A stretch of 64,000 bases of DNA from Streptomyces cyaneofuscatus (GCF_000718135.1 NZ_JOEM01000016.1:1-64000); one strand, 5' to 3'; shown: positions 7,484 to 16,996, counted from the first letter of the stretch. A program made the numbers and translations. The notes: a model not told the origin generated them from the sequence alone.

Positions 7484-8397
7484 CGACGAATGTGACGACG
7501 AACGCGGAACGGACAGTCTTCCTGCTGGCGCACACCGGCCGCCCGGCCGCGATCCGCAGCGCGGAGCTCGTCGTGCAGGGCCTGCTGCGCAACGGGCTCG
7601 GCGTCCGGGTCCTGGCGACCGAGGCGGCCGATCTGCCGCTCCCGGACGCGGTGGAGACGGTCACCGACACCTCGCCCGCCGCCGTCGACGGCTGCGAGCT
7701 GCTGATCGTCCTCGGCGGTGACGGCACCCTGCTGCGCGGCGCGGAGTTCTCCCGCGCCTCGGGGGTGCCGATGCTCGGCGTCAACCTCGGACGTGTCGGC
7801 TTCCTCGCCGAGGCCGAGCGCGACGACCTCGACAAGGTGGTCTCGCGGGTCGTCACCCGTGACTACGAGGTCGAGGAGCGCATGACGATCGATGTCCTCG
7901 TGCACAGCAACGGTGACATCGTCCACACCGACTGGGCGCTCAACGAGGCGGCCGTGCAGAAGGTGTCGCCCGAGCGGATGCTCGAAGTCGTCCTGGAGAT
8001 CGACGGGCGGCCGGTCACCGGGTTCGGCTGCGACGGGATCGTCTGCGCCACCCCGACCGGCTCGACCGCCTACGCCTTCTCGGCGGGCGGGCCCGTCGTC
8101 TGGCCCGAGGTGGAGGCGCTGCTGATGGTCCCGATCAGCGCCCACGCCCTGTTCGCCAAGCCCCTGGTGACCTCCCCGACCTCCGTCCTCGCCGTCGAGG
8201 TCCAGCCGCACACCCCGCACGGGGTGCTGTGGTGCGACGGGCGCCGGACCGTGGAGCTGCCCGCCGGAGCGCGGGTCGAGGTGCGGCGCGGGGCGGTGCC
8301 CGTACGGCTGGCGCGGCTGCACCAGGCCTCGTTCACGGACCGGCTCGTGGCGAAGTTCGCGCTGCCTGTGTCGGGGTGGCGGGGCGCGCCGCACTGA
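7480..8397 (+). CDS. nadK: NAD kinase
   Basis: 305 residues; phosphorylates NAD to NADP. The GGDGTLLR ATP/diphosphate motif is present, as are the NE motif (ALNEAAVQK) and the glycine-rich PTGSTAYAFSAGGPVV segment that binds NAD. The TTG start at 7480 overlaps the tlyA stop and implies translational coupling. A GTG at 7492 is an alternative that would shorten the protein by four residues. The gene sits between tlyA and recN, as in other actinobacteria. Confidence 0.94.
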   Translation: MTTNVTTNAERTVFLLAHTGRPAAIRSAELVVQGLLRNGLGVRVLATEAADLPLPDAVETVTDTSPAAVDGCELLIVLGGDGTLLRGAEFSRASGVPMLGVNLGRVGFLAEAERDDLDKVVSRVVTRDYEVEERMTIDVLVHSNGDIVHTDWALNEAAVQKVSPERMLEVVLEIDGRPVTGFGCDGIVCATPTGSTAYAFSAGGPVVWPEVEALLMVPISAHALFAKPLVTSPTSVLAVEVQPHTPHGVLWCDGRRTVELPAGARVEVRRGAVPVRLARLHQASFTDRLVAKFALPVSGWRGAPH

Positions 8398-8512
8398 CCG
8401 GCACGGCGGCCTTCGACGGCCCCCGCGGTCCTCGGGAACGCCCGGGAACGCTCGGGAGAGTGAATCCGGGAGCGGGGGCCGTCGCGCGTCCGCCTCGGAA
8501 CCTCGTAAGGTC

Positions 8513-10258
8513 ATGTCCGTGTTGGAGGAGATGCGGATACGGTCGCTCGGAGTCATCGACGACGCGGTGGTGGAGCTGTCACCCGGTTTCACCGCGGTGA
8601 CGGGTGAGACCGGCGCGGGCAAGACCATGGTCGTCACGAGCCTCGGGCTGCTGCTCGGCGGGCGCGCGGACCCCGCCCTCGTACGGGTCGGGGCCAAGGC
8701 CGCGGTCGTCGAGGGCAGGATCACGGTGTCCGAGGGCGACGCGGCGGCGCTGCGGGCCGAGGAGGCCGGGGCGGAACTCGACGACGGTGCGCTGCTCATC
8801 AGCCGTACCGTTTCGGCGGAAGGACGCTCACGGGCCCACCTCGGCGGCAGATCCGTGCCGGTGGGGGTCCTCACCGAACTCGCGGACGAGCTGGTCGCCG
8901 TACACGGGCAGACCGACCAGCAGGGCCTGCTCAAGCCCGCGCGGCAGCGGCAGGCGCTGGACCGGTACGCCGGGGACGGCGTGGAGGTCCCGCACGCGAA
9001 GTACGCGGCGGCCTACCGCCGGCTGCGCGCTGTCGCCACCGACCTCGACGAGCTGACCACCCGGGCCCGGGAGCGGGCCCAGGAGGCGGATCTGCTGCGC
9101 TTCGGGCTGAACGAGGTCGCCGCCGTGGAGCCGTTGCCGGGGGAGGACACCGAGCTGGCCGCCGAGGCGGAGCGGCTCGGGCACGCGGAGGCCCTCGCCT
9201 CCGCCGCCTCCCTCGCGCACACCGCGCTGGCGGGGAATCCGGAGGACCCCGAGGGTGTCGACGCCACGACGGTGGTCGCCGCTGCCGGGCAGTCCTTGGA
9301 CGCGGTCCGGGCCCATGACCCGGCGCTGGCCGCGCTGGCCGACCGGATCGGGGAGATCTCCATCCTGATCGCGGACGTCTCCGGCGAGCTCGCCGGGTAC
9401 GCCGACCAGCTGGAGGCCGATCCGCTGCGGCTGGCCGCCGTGGAGGAGCGGCGGGCCGCGCTCACCACCCTGACCCGCAAGTACGGTGAGGACATCGCTG
9501 CCGTGCTCGCCTGGGCGCAGGAAGGCGCGGGCCGGCTCACCGAGCTGGAGGGCGACGACGAGCGGATCGGCGAGCTGACCGCCGAGCGCGACGCGTTGCG
9601 CGCCGAACTCTCGGCGCTCGGTCAGGCGTTGACCGACGCCCGTACGGAGGCCGCCGCCCGGTTCGCCGAGGCGGTGACCGAGGAGCTCGCCTCGCTCGCC
9701 ATGCCGCACGCCCGGGTCTCCTTCGCCATCCGGCAGACCGAGGCGGCCGACGAGGCGTCCGGCATCGACATCGGCGGGCGGAGTGTCGTCTACGGCCCTT
9801 CGGGCGCCGACGAGGTGGAACTGCTGCTCGCCCCGCACCCCGGGGCCCAGCCCCGGCCGATCGCCAAGGGTGCCTCGGGCGGTGAGCTGTCCCGGGTGAT
9901 GCTCGCGGTCGAGGTAGTCTTCGCGGGCTCCGACCCGGTGCCGACGTATCTCTTCGACGAGGTCGACGCGGGTGTCGGCGGCAAGGCGGCGGTGGAGGTC
10001 GGGCGGCGCCTGGCCAAGCTCGCCCGCTCCGCCCAGGTCGTCGTCGTGACGCACCTGCCGCAGGTCGCGGCCTTCGCCGACCGCCAACTGCTGGTCGAGA
10101 AGACCGTGGACGGCTCGGTGACCCGGAGCGGGGTCACGGTCCTGGAGGGCGAGGACCGGGTCCGGGAGCTCTCCCGGATGCTGGCGGGCCAGGAGGACTC
10201 CGAGACGGCCCGCGCCCATGCCGAGGAGCTGCTGGAGACGGCGCGCAAGGACGGGTGA
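8513..10258 (+). CDS. recN: DNA repair protein RecN
   Basis: A 581-residue SMC-like ATPase acting in double-strand-break repair. The N-terminal half has Walker A GETGAGKTMVV. A long coiled-coil middle (about residues 160-390, with EAERLGHAEALAS and ERIGELTAERDALRAEL) follows. The C-terminal half has the signature ASGGELSRVMLAVE and Walker B TYLFDEVDAGVGG. Length and architecture are normal for the family. It starts 115 bp after nadK with no terminator visible between them, so it may be read from the same message. Confidence 0.95.
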   Translation: MSVLEEMRIRSLGVIDDAVVELSPGFTAVTGETGAGKTMVVTSLGLLLGGRADPALVRVGAKAAVVEGRITVSEGDAAALRAEEAGAELDDGALLISRTVSAEGRSRAHLGGRSVPVGVLTELADELVAVHGQTDQQGLLKPARQRQALDRYAGDGVEVPHAKYAAAYRRLRAVATDLDELTTRARERAQEADLLRFGLNEVAAVEPLPGEDTELAAEAERLGHAEALASAASLAHTALAGNPEDPEGVDATTVVAAAGQSLDAVRAHDPALAALADRIGEISILIADVSGELAGYADQLEADPLRLAAVEERRAALTTLTRKYGEDIAAVLAWAQEGAGRLTELEGDDERIGELTAERDALRAELSALGQALTDARTEAAARFAEAVTEELASLAMPHARVSFAIRQTEAADEASGIDIGGRSVVYGPSGADEVELLLAPHPGAQPRPIAKGASGGELSRVMLAVEVVFAGSDPVPTYLFDEVDAGVGGKAAVEVGRRLAKLARSAQVVVVTHLPQVAAFADRQLLVEKTVDGSVTRSGVTVLEGEDRVRELSRMLAGQEDSETARAHAEELLETARKDG

Positions 10259-10326
10259 CGAGGTAGGTGTGCGGGGCCGGGCGGGGATATTCCGTCCGGC
10301 CCCGTACGCGTATCTAGGCTTCCTCC

Positions 10327-11109
10327 ATGGGTACGAACGTGAGCAGGGCCGTCGTCGTCGCAGGTCTCGTCGGTGCGGGGGTGTACGCGGTGCTGAGCCG
10401 CCGTCGTACGGACCCCGTCTGGCTGCGGACCAACCACGCGGGCCGGACCGTCACCCTGTACGCCGGGCCTGCGGCCGTGCTCGGTGCGGCCGCCGGGACC
10501 GCTGCCGCCCCGGGGCCGGTCCGAGGGCGTGCGGCCGGGGTACTCGCCGTGCTGGCCGCCGGGGGCTGCGGGGCGTACGACGACCTCGTGGGGACCGATG
10601 ACCCGCGCCGGGGGTTCCGGGCCCATCTCGGGGCCCTGCGCGGGGGCGAGGTGACCAGCGGGGCCGTGAAGCTCTTCGGGATCGGGGCGGCGGGGGTGCT
10701 CGCCGGGCTGCTGATCGAGGAGCGGGCGGTGGACGGGGTGCTGACCGGTGCGGTCATCGCCGGTACCGCCCATCTGGTGAACCTCGTCGATGTGGGGCCG
10801 GGGGTGGCCGTGGGTTCCGTGGTGCTGCTGGGGGCGGTGGCCGGGATGCCGGGGGCCGCTGCCGCGGCGGTGCTCGCCCCCGCCGACCTGGGGGAGCGCA
10901 CCATGCTGGGGGACACCGGGGCCCATGGGCTCGGGGCCGCTCTGGGGATCGCCCTGGCCCGGGGCGGTGGATGTCTCGGGGGGAGCGCGGGGCGTGCCGC
11001 CCTGGCCGTCGGACTGGTTGCGGCCGCGGCGAACGGCGAGCGGGTCAGCGGGCTCGCCCGACGCGCCTCGGGGGTACTGAGGCGCGTGGCGGGGGTTGCG
11101 GGGCGTTGA
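10327..11109 (+). CDS. MraY-like integral membrane protein
   Basis: A 260-residue polytopic membrane protein. It keeps shortened versions of the polyprenyl-phosphate phosphoglycosyltransferase (MraY/WecA) signature: an Asp-Asp pair (GAYDDLVG), an Asn-x-x-Asp (NLVDVGPG) and MLGDTGAHGLG, which matches the MGDTGS motif of MraY. With 260 rather than about 350 residues it has fewer helices than MraY, so it may be a degenerate or specialised relative. It lies after recN and before a GT4 glycosyltransferase, a plausible partner for a lipid-linked sugar step. The enzyme activity is inference. Confidence 0.72.
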   Translation: MGTNVSRAVVVAGLVGAGVYAVLSRRRTDPVWLRTNHAGRTVTLYAGPAAVLGAAAGTAAAPGPVRGRAAGVLAVLAAGGCGAYDDLVGTDDPRRGFRAHLGALRGGEVTSGAVKLFGIGAAGVLAGLLIEERAVDGVLTGAVIAGTAHLVNLVDVGPGVAVGSVVLLGAVAGMPGAAAAAVLAPADLGERTMLGDTGAHGLGAALGIALARGGGCLGGSAGRAALAVGLVAAAANGERVSGLARRASGVLRRVAGVAGR

Positions 11110-11159
11110 CGGGGCGGGGGAGCGGGGCGTTGAAGGGGCTGCGGGGCGGTGAAGGGGGG
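11100..11159 (+). other. G-tract cluster, possible G-quadruplex
   Basis: Eight or more runs of four or more G, separated by short mixed segments (GCGTTGAC, GCGTTGAA, CTGC), lie just after the stop of the membrane-protein gene and before the glycosyltransferase. The near-repeat GGGGCGTTGA occurs twice. It could fold as a quadruplex in DNA or RNA, but no function is shown by the sequence. Confidence 0.45.
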
Positions 11160-11341
11160 TTGCAGGGACGCCGGCGAAGGCAACATCACGCCCTCTGATT
11201 CACCCGTGAGAGTGGTGCGGCGTGGCCGGTTGTCGCCGCGTGCCCGGCAGCAACGTTCCGGCAGTCCCGGAACGCGCGTACGGACTGGCATCCTTGGCGC
11301 TGTACCTACCGCCGACTCCGGGACCCCGGGAGCCAATCAAC

Positions 11342-12433
11342 GTGTCACAGCTGCGTACGGTCCAAGTCCTGGGCGGCGGCAGTGCGGGCAGCAGCGCGCA
11401 CGTCAGTTCGCTCGCCGCGGGGCTGGTGGCGCGTGGGGTGCAGGTCACCGTCTGCGCCCCGCCCGCGGTGGACCGCGCCTACGACTTCACGGCGACCGGG
11501 GCCCGCTTCCTGCCGGTGCCCCGGCGCAGCGACCCGGCCGCCGTGGCCGCGCTCCGCGCCGCCTGCGCGGGGGCCGACGTGGTCCACGCCCACGGGCTGC
11601 ACGCCGCCTCCCGCACCGCCTTCGCCCTGAGCGGGCGGACCGTGCCCCTGGTGCTGACCTGGCACACCCGCCGGTACGCCGAGGGCGCCCGCCGCCAGAT
11701 CCTGCACCTGCTGGAGCGAAGAGCCGTACGGGTGGCCGCCGTTGTCCTCGCCCCCTCCTCCGACCTGGTGGACCGGGCGCGGGTCCGAGGGGCCCGGGAC
11801 GCGCGGCTCGCCCCGGCCGCCGCCCCCGTACCGCGCTCGGCCGGCACCCTGCACGACGGCAAGGCGCGGGCCGAACTGGGGGCGGTCGAGCGGCCGTTGC
11901 TGATGGCCGTCGGCAGCCTCGTGCCGCACCACGGCTTCTCCACCCTGCTGGACGCCGCCCGTATCTGGCGCGGGCTCGACCCCGTACCCCTGCTCGTCAT
12001 CGCGGGGGAGGGGCGCGACCGGGACGCCCTGCAACAGCGCATCCGGGAAGAGGAGTTGCCCGTACGGCTGATCGGCTGCCGGGACGATGTCGCTGAGTTG
12101 ATCGCCGCCGCCGACCTGGCCCTGCTGCCGAGCCGCTGGGAGGGCCGCTCCCTGCTGGCGCAGGAGGCGCTGCGGCTGGGGGTGCCGCTGGTCGCGACCG
12201 AGGTCGATGGTGTGCCCGAACTGGTGGGTGAGGCAGCTGAGTTGGTGCCGTTCGGGAACGCGGAGGCGCTCGCCCGTACGGTCGCGCGGTTGCTGGGCGA
12301 CCCCGAGCGGTGCGCGCGGCTGGCCGAGGCCGGGCGGGAGCAGGCGGCGAGCTGGCCCACCGAGGACGACACCATCGCCCATGTGCTCAGCGTGTACGAC
12401 GAGTTGGCGCAACCGCTGCCTTCGCGTACCTAG
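11342..12433 (+). CDS. GT4-family glycosyltransferase
   Basis: About 363 residues of GT-B fold. The N-terminal Rossmann half has the glycine-rich loop QVLGGGSAGSSAHV. The C-terminal half has LLMAVGSLVPHHGF and the family 4 EX7E signature in SRWEGRSLLAQEAL, which holds the nucleotide-sugar. The in-frame frame is open another 40 codons upstream, but GGGAG at about 11330, 7-9 nt before the GTG at 11342, and the GT-B fold both argue for the shorter start. Acceptor and donor are unknown. It converges with the PucR gene, sharing the four bases CTAG at the two stops. Confidence 0.84.
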   Translation: MSQLRTVQVLGGGSAGSSAHVSSLAAGLVARGVQVTVCAPPAVDRAYDFTATGARFLPVPRRSDPAAVAALRAACAGADVVHAHGLHAASRTAFALSGRTVPLVLTWHTRRYAEGARRQILHLLERRAVRVAAVVLAPSSDLVDRARVRGARDARLAPAAAPVPRSAGTLHDGKARAELGAVERPLLMAVGSLVPHHGFSTLLDAARIWRGLDPVPLLVIAGEGRDRDALQQRIREEELPVRLIGCRDDVAELIAAADLALLPSRWEGRSLLAQEALRLGVPLVATEVDGVPELVGEAAELVPFGNAEALARTVARLLGDPERCARLAEAGREQAASWPTEDDTIAHVLSVYDELAQPLPSRT

Positions 12434-14055
12434 TTCGTGTGGCGGCGGGCCCGTAGCGCCAGGCTGAGGGCCAGGACCGTCTGCGGGTCGTCCAGGTCCG
12501 TGCCGAGCAGCTCACCGATCCTGGCCAGCCGGTTGTAGAGCGTCTGGCGGTTGAGGTGCAGTTCGCGGGCGGTCTCCGCCTTGCGGCCCGCGTGCGCCAG
12601 ATACGCCTGGAGCGTCGGCAGCAGCGGCGGGCGCGAGGTCCGGTCGTGCTCGCGCAGCGGGCCGATCGCCCGGTTCACGAATGCCGCCAGGTCCGGGTGG
12701 TCCCGCAGCCGCCACAGCAGCAGGTCGATGTCGAGCCGCCGGGCGTCGTACCAGGGCCGGTCGTCAAGACCCTGCGCCGCCGTGGCCGTCTCCGAGGCGT
12801 GCCGCAGCCCCGCGCCCGCCGCCGCCCAGCTTCCGGCGACACCGACCACGACCACCGGCGGCTGCGACCCGGCCCGGTCGAGGCCGGCCCGCCCCACGCC
12901 CGCCCGCAGCGCCGCCGCCACCCGGTCCGCGACCGCCGTGCGCTCGCCCTCCGAGCGCAGCCCGAGCAGCAGCGGCACTCGCCCCTCCACCGGCCGTACG
13001 CCCAGCAGCACCGGCACGCCGACCGAGGCCAGCTCCTCCAGCACCGCGCGGGCCAGCAGCGCCCAGTTGCCCGACGGGGACAGCTCGGGCGCCAGCCGCA
13101 TCACGACCGGGAGGAGCGGGGTGTCCCCGGGCCGGAAGCCGAGCACCCGGGCCTGGGCCGGGGCGTCCTCCGGGGTGATCCGGCCCTCCGCGAGATCGGT
13201 GAGGAAGTCGCCGCGGCCCCGGGCCGCCAGCTCCTCCTCCTGCCGGGCCTGCATCAGGACGACGGCGAGCAGGCCCGCCGCCCGCTCGGCCGCCATCCGG
13301 TGCACGGTGGCCAGCGGGCCCGAGACGGCGAGCAGCACCAGCCGGGCCCGTACGGCACCGGTGTCCGGACCGCCGCCCGGCACGTCCACCAGGAGCGCAC
13401 CGGTCGGCGGCGACTCCCGGGCCGCCCGGTCGCCGCGCATGCCCTCCCAGACCTGGAGCGGGTCCGCGCCCACCGGGCCCGTGCCCGTGGACGCCGCGTA
13501 CAGGAGTTGCCCGTCGGGCGTCTCCAGGAAGACCGGGTTGGCGGTGAAGTCGGCGAGGATGCCGAGGACCTGCGGCACCCCGCCCCCGTCGAGCAGCGCC
13601 CGGGTGGCGCGCCGGTGCACCTCCTCCGCCTGCTGGAGCAGGGTGTAGTGCCCGTTGACGATCTCGGTGTGCACCTCCTCGGTCACCGCGACGAACGGGA
13701 CCTCGCGGTGGAGCTGCACCAACGGCAGGCCGGCCGCGCGGGCCGCGTCCACGATGGAGGCGGGCAGCCGGCTGAAGCGCGGGCCGAGCTCCACCACCAG
13801 GGCGGCGATGCCCCGGTCGGCCAGGCGGCGGACGAAGGCGCGCTGCTCGGCGGGGCGGGTGCCGAGGCCCAGGCCGGTGGTGAGGAGCAGCTCGCCGCCC
13901 TTGAGGAGCGAGGCGATGTTCGGGACCTCGCCCGCGTGCACCCAGCGCACGGTGCGGTGCAGCCGGTCCGCGCCGGCCACCACCTCCGGGAGCCCCGCAC
14001 GCAGCCCCGGCAGCTCCAGTGCCCGCTGCACGGTGATTCCGCTGTGGCTCTCCAC
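12430..14055 (-). CDS. PucR family transcriptional regulator
   Basis: 541 residues. The N-terminal PucR domain (residues 8 to about 130; VQRALELPGLRAGLPEVVAG, then LLLTTGLGLG) senses small metabolites. A central GGDEF-like CdaR region follows, and the C-terminal helix-turn-helix is LHLNRQTLYNRLARIGELLG (residues about 500-520). Family members control purine, amino-acid, sugar-acid or amine catabolism. Divergent or adjacent targets are not obvious here: the next gene in the same direction is the TauD-type dioxygenase 119 bp upstream. It may be autonomous or control that gene. Confidence 0.9.
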   Translation of the reverse strand: MESHSGITVQRALELPGLRAGLPEVVAGADRLHRTVRWVHAGEVPNIASLLKGGELLLTTGLGLGTRPAEQRAFVRRLADRGIAALVVELGPRFSRLPASIVDAARAAGLPLVQLHREVPFVAVTEEVHTEIVNGHYTLLQQAEEVHRRATRALLDGGGVPQVLGILADFTANPVFLETPDGQLLYAASTGTGPVGADPLQVWEGMRGDRAARESPPTGALLVDVPGGGPDTGAVRARLVLLAVSGPLATVHRMAAERAAGLLAVVLMQARQEEELAARGRGDFLTDLAEGRITPEDAPAQARVLGFRPGDTPLLPVVMRLAPELSPSGNWALLARAVLEELASVGVPVLLGVRPVEGRVPLLLGLRSEGERTAVADRVAAALRAGVGRAGLDRAGSQPPVVVVGVAGSWAAAGAGLRHASETATAAQGLDDRPWYDARRLDIDLLLWRLRDHPDLAAFVNRAIGPLREHDRTSRPPLLPTLQAYLAHAGRKAETARELHLNRQTLYNRLARIGELLGTDLDDPQTVLALSLALRARRHTN

Positions 14056-14174
14056 GTACCCGGCCCGCTTTCCCTTTGTTCCCGCCGCCCGTACCCCGGG
14101 CGTCCGTCCTGTTCAGGACGCTACCGCCCGGGGGGCGGGGTGCGCATGGCAGGGGAGGCGTGGAGACCGTGGGG

Positions 14175-15113
14175 TCAGGCGGCCGTGGAGGCTCCGGACG
14201 GGATGCCGAAGGACGGGTCCGGCACCTCCTCGGGGGAGATCAGCGTCGAGGAGCGGCCGTCGACGCCCACCGGCACGTCGCCGTCGATGGTGACGCGGCG
14301 GAGCTTGCGCTCATGGGCGTCGGAGTCGTCGACCCCGTAGTGCTGGGTGGCGCGGTTGTCCCAGATCGCCACGTCGCCCACCTGCCACTGCCAGCGCACG
14401 GTGTTCTCCGGGCGCTCGATGTGCGACTGGAACAGATCCAGGAGCGTACGGGAGTCGCGGCCCGTGAGGCCCGCGATGCGCTGCACGAAGTTGCCCAGCA
14501 GCAGGGTGCGCTCACCGGTCTCGGGGTGGACGCGGACCACCGGGTGCTCGGTGAGGAACTTCGTCGAGGTGAACACCTCCTTGTACTGCTTCAGCGCCTC
14601 GGGGAGGGCCTGCGGGCGCAGCGCCGCGTAGTCGTAGTCGTTGGAGTGCACCGCGCGCAGCGAGTCGGCCAGGACCCGGAGAGGCTCGGGGAGCCCGTCG
14701 TACGCGGTGGCGGTGTTGGCCCACAGGGTGTTGCCGCCGTACGGCGGGATGACGACGGCGCGCAGGATGGAGAAGGCCGGGTAGGCGGGGACGAAGGTGA
14801 CGTCGGTGTGCCACTGGTTGGCCCGGCCGCCGTGGTCGGAGTCGATACCGAGGGAGTAACGGCCGTCGGCGGACGGCACGGTGGGGTGGGCGACCGGGGT
14901 GCCGAGCAGTTTGCCGAACGCCTCGTGGCTCTCCTCGTCCAGGTGGTCCTGGCCGCGGAAGAAGACGACCTTGTTGGCGAGGAGAGCCGCCCGGATCCCG
15001 GCGACGGTCTCGGGTGAGAGGTCCCCGCCGAGGCGGACGCCGGAGATGACGGCGCCGAGACGGCCGCCGACCTTCTGGACGATGAGGGCGGAGGTGGTGG
15101 TTGCCGAGGACAT
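14175..15113 (-). CDS. TauD/TfdA-type Fe(II)/2-oxoglutarate dioxygenase (alkyl-sulfatase- or taurine-dioxygenase-like)
   Basis: 312 residues. The 2-His-1-carboxylate iron site is visible as QWHTDVTF and the distal His in TQHYGVDD. The 2-oxoglutarate-binding Arg is in RKLRRVT. The length and the [10 protein letters not shown] segment fit the TauD/AtsK group, which releases sulfite from taurine or sulfate from alkyl sulfates by hydroxylation. AAGGAAC 6 nt before the ATG is its ribosome site. The nearby sulfatase/FGE operon makes a role in sulfur scavenging likely; taurine versus alkyl sulfate cannot be decided by eye. Confidence 0.86.
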   Translation of the reverse strand: MSSATTTSALIVQKVGGRLGAVISGVRLGGDLSPETVAGIRAALLANKVVFFRGQDHLDEESHEAFGKLLGTPVAHPTVPSADGRYSLGIDSDHGGRANQWHTDVTFVPAYPAFSILRAVVIPPYGGNTLWANTATAYDGLPEPLRVLADSLRAVHSNDYDYAALRPQALPEALKQYKEVFTSTKFLTEHPVVRVHPETGERTLLLGNFVQRIAGLTGRDSRTLLDLFQSHIERPENTVRWQWQVGDVAIWDNRATQHYGVDDSDAHERKLRRVTIDGDVPVGVDGRSSTLISPEEVPDPSFGIPSGASTAA

Positions 15114-15663
15114 GGTGGGTTCCTTTCGGAGCTTTCACGGGTCGGGGCTGCCAGGGAGTTGCGAAGCCACGACCATCCATTGATTAATCTTGGAGCGAAA
15201 TTAATTCGGGCGACGATGGACCCCCGTTGGAGAACCAGGGGTGAAGCGGGGGCCGTGCGGAGGAGGAAGCGCGGTGCGGCCGGAGAGAGGGCCGGTCAGG
15301 CGGCGGTACAGCGGCCGGGACACCCGGGCGCTGCTGCGGTGCGGCCGGCGTGGGCGGGCCGCGCGTCGGAAACGGCCGTCGCGAACATGGACCGGAGAAT
15401 TCCAGCGCCCCTCCGCGTACGTCAAGCACCCTCCCGTGGACCGGGAGGCGTCCGGCGGTGGTTGAATCGGCGCTCGCGCACGGCCCGGCCGCTGTCCGGC
15501 AACGCCCCGTCAAACCGCTTCTGAGCAGCGCTTTTCCCGGCGATCCCGGACAGGTCGGCCACCCCGTCAGACCACCGGGCGCGGGACCCGGCGCGATTTC
15601 ACGCCGCCGTAATGTTGCGAGTGCCCCCGTGCCCCCCGTGGCGCAGGACCGAAGGAAGGCCCC
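15114..15663. other. intergenic region between dioxygenase and ROK regulator
   Basis: 550 bp between divergent genes with no convincing ORF. Its main feature is an AT-rich pocket at 15180-15212 with two ATTAAT hexamers 12 bp apart (GATTAATC and AATTAATTC), about 70-100 bp upstream of the dioxygenase start. This is a likely promoter/operator for that gene. A 7-bp hairpin, CCTCCCG-tggac-CGGGAGG, lies at 15430-15448. The rest is ordinary GC-rich spacer. Confidence 0.5.
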
Positions 15664-16914
15664 ATGACTGCCGCCCCCCAGCTCCCTCGGACGACCACCG
15701 CCCCCTCGGCCCGGACGGCCGACCGGCTGCCCCGCGCGACCGGCGACGGCCGGCGCGAGGCCAACGCCGCGACGGTGCTGCGCGCGGTGCTCGACCACGG
15801 GCCCGTCGCCCGCAGGTCGATCGCCCAGCTCTCCGGCCTCAGCCCCGCCGCCGTATCGCGCCAGTGCGTCGACCTCGTCCGCCTCGGCCTCGTCCGTGAA
15901 CTGCCCGAACGGGTGGAGAGCAGTGGCGTCGGCAGACCCCAGATCCCGGTCGACCTGCACACCGGGGAGAGCGACGGGCCGGTGGCGGGCGGGGTCCACA
16001 TCGGGGTGCCCGGTTCGACGTTCGGCCTGCTGGATCTACGGGGCCGGCTGCTGGCCCGCCGCACCTTCCCGCACGACGGCATCGCCTCCCAGGACCTTTC
16101 GCGTGAAGTCGTCGCCGGGCTGCGCGCCTTCCTCGCCGACACCACCGGGGACCACCGCCTCCTCGGGGTCGGCGCCGCACTCGGCGGGTGGGTGGACCCG
16201 GCGCTCGGGACGGCGGTGCGGCACGACACCCTCGGCTGGCACCAGCGGCCGCTCGCCGCCGAACTCTCCCGGGGCCTCGGCGGGATCGACGTACGCATCG
16301 ACAACCACGCCCGCGCCATCGCCCAGTCCGAGATCCTCTTCGGCCGGCCCGCCGCCCGCCGCAGCCTGGTCCACCTCTTCATCGGCAACGTGGTCGACGC
16401 GGCCCTGGGCATCGCCGGGGTGGTCCATCAGGGGCCGGGCTCCGGCGCGGGGGACGTGGCCCACCTGCCCGTACCGGACTCCACGGTCACCTGCCCGTGC
16501 GGGCGGACCGGCTGCCTGGAGGCGACGGCCTCGAACATGGCGGTCGCCCGGACCGCCGTGCGGCGCGGGATCGTGCCGGAGGCCGATGTGTTCCTGCTGG
16601 TGGACGCGGCGGCGGCCGGGGACCGGCGGGCGGACCGGCTGCTGCGCGAGCGGGCCCGCGCGGTGGGCCGGGCGACCGCTTTGCTGCTGGACGTCCTCAA
16701 CCCGGACCTGGTCGTGGTCACCGAGCACTCCAGCCTCCTCAACCCGGAGTACCTGGAGGAGATCAGGGGCGCCGCGGTCGACCTCTCGCATGTCTGCGGG
16801 GACCCCGAACGGATCGTCAGTCCGCATGCCGGAATGACCGTGCTGCCCGTCGCCGGGGGGACGATCGCGCTGAATCCCCTGTTCAGGAGCCCTTTGGCGG
16901 CCTCTCAGCGGTAG
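15664..16914 (+). CDS. ROK family transcriptional regulator
   Basis: 416 residues. A winged helix-turn-helix occupies about residues 35-90 (ANAATVLRAVLDHGPVARRS, then LSGLSPAAVSRQCVDLV). The ROK sugar-kinase-like fold follows, with the zinc motif CPCGRTGCLEA. Regulatory ROK proteins bind sugars or sugar phosphates. It sits just before the sulfatase/ABC operon and divergent from the dioxygenase, so either may be its target, possibly with a sulfated sugar as the signal (inference). The ATP-binding part looks non-catalytic in context; I treat it as a repressor rather than a kinase because of the N-terminal DNA-binding domain. Confidence 0.88.
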   Translation: MTAAPQLPRTTTAPSARTADRLPRATGDGRREANAATVLRAVLDHGPVARRSIAQLSGLSPAAVSRQCVDLVRLGLVRELPERVESSGVGRPQIPVDLHTGESDGPVAGGVHIGVPGSTFGLLDLRGRLLARRTFPHDGIASQDLSREVVAGLRAFLADTTGDHRLLGVGAALGGWVDPALGTAVRHDTLGWHQRPLAAELSRGLGGIDVRIDNHARAIAQSEILFGRPAARRSLVHLFIGNVVDAALGIAGVVHQGPGSGAGDVAHLPVPDSTVTCPCGRTGCLEATASNMAVARTAVRRGIVPEADVFLLVDAAAAGDRRADRLLRERARAVGRATALLLDVLNPDLVVVTEHSSLLNPEYLEEIRGAAVDLSHVCGDPERIVSPHAGMTVLPVAGGTIALNPLFRSPLAASQR

Positions 16915-16966
16915 CGGCGCGTATGGGGCAGGAGGTGATTTCGTACCAAGATCCGGACAGACCAGG

Positions 16967-16996
16967 TTGACCGCCCGGCGAAGCCACTGTCATATT
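16967..16996 (+). promoter_or_regulatory. promoter of the cysteine leader / sulfatase operon
   Basis: TTGACC (16967-16972), an 18-bp spacer and CATATT (16991-16996). The expected start of transcription falls at about 17003, exactly on the GTG of the leader ORF. The leader would then be translated from a leaderless 5' end. Confidence 0.6.

Noticed and set aside
5884-8934. Long antisense reading frame of about 1000 codons
   Set aside because: It runs opposite tlyA, nadK and recN, whose families are certain. Only its last 115 codons (the SCP2 gene) show homology. Open antisense frames are normal at this GC.
15114-15663. Searched for a second cysteine leader peptide upstream of the dioxygenase
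   Set aside because: No short ORF with an RRHVDL-like motif or paired Cys codons was found on the minus strand.
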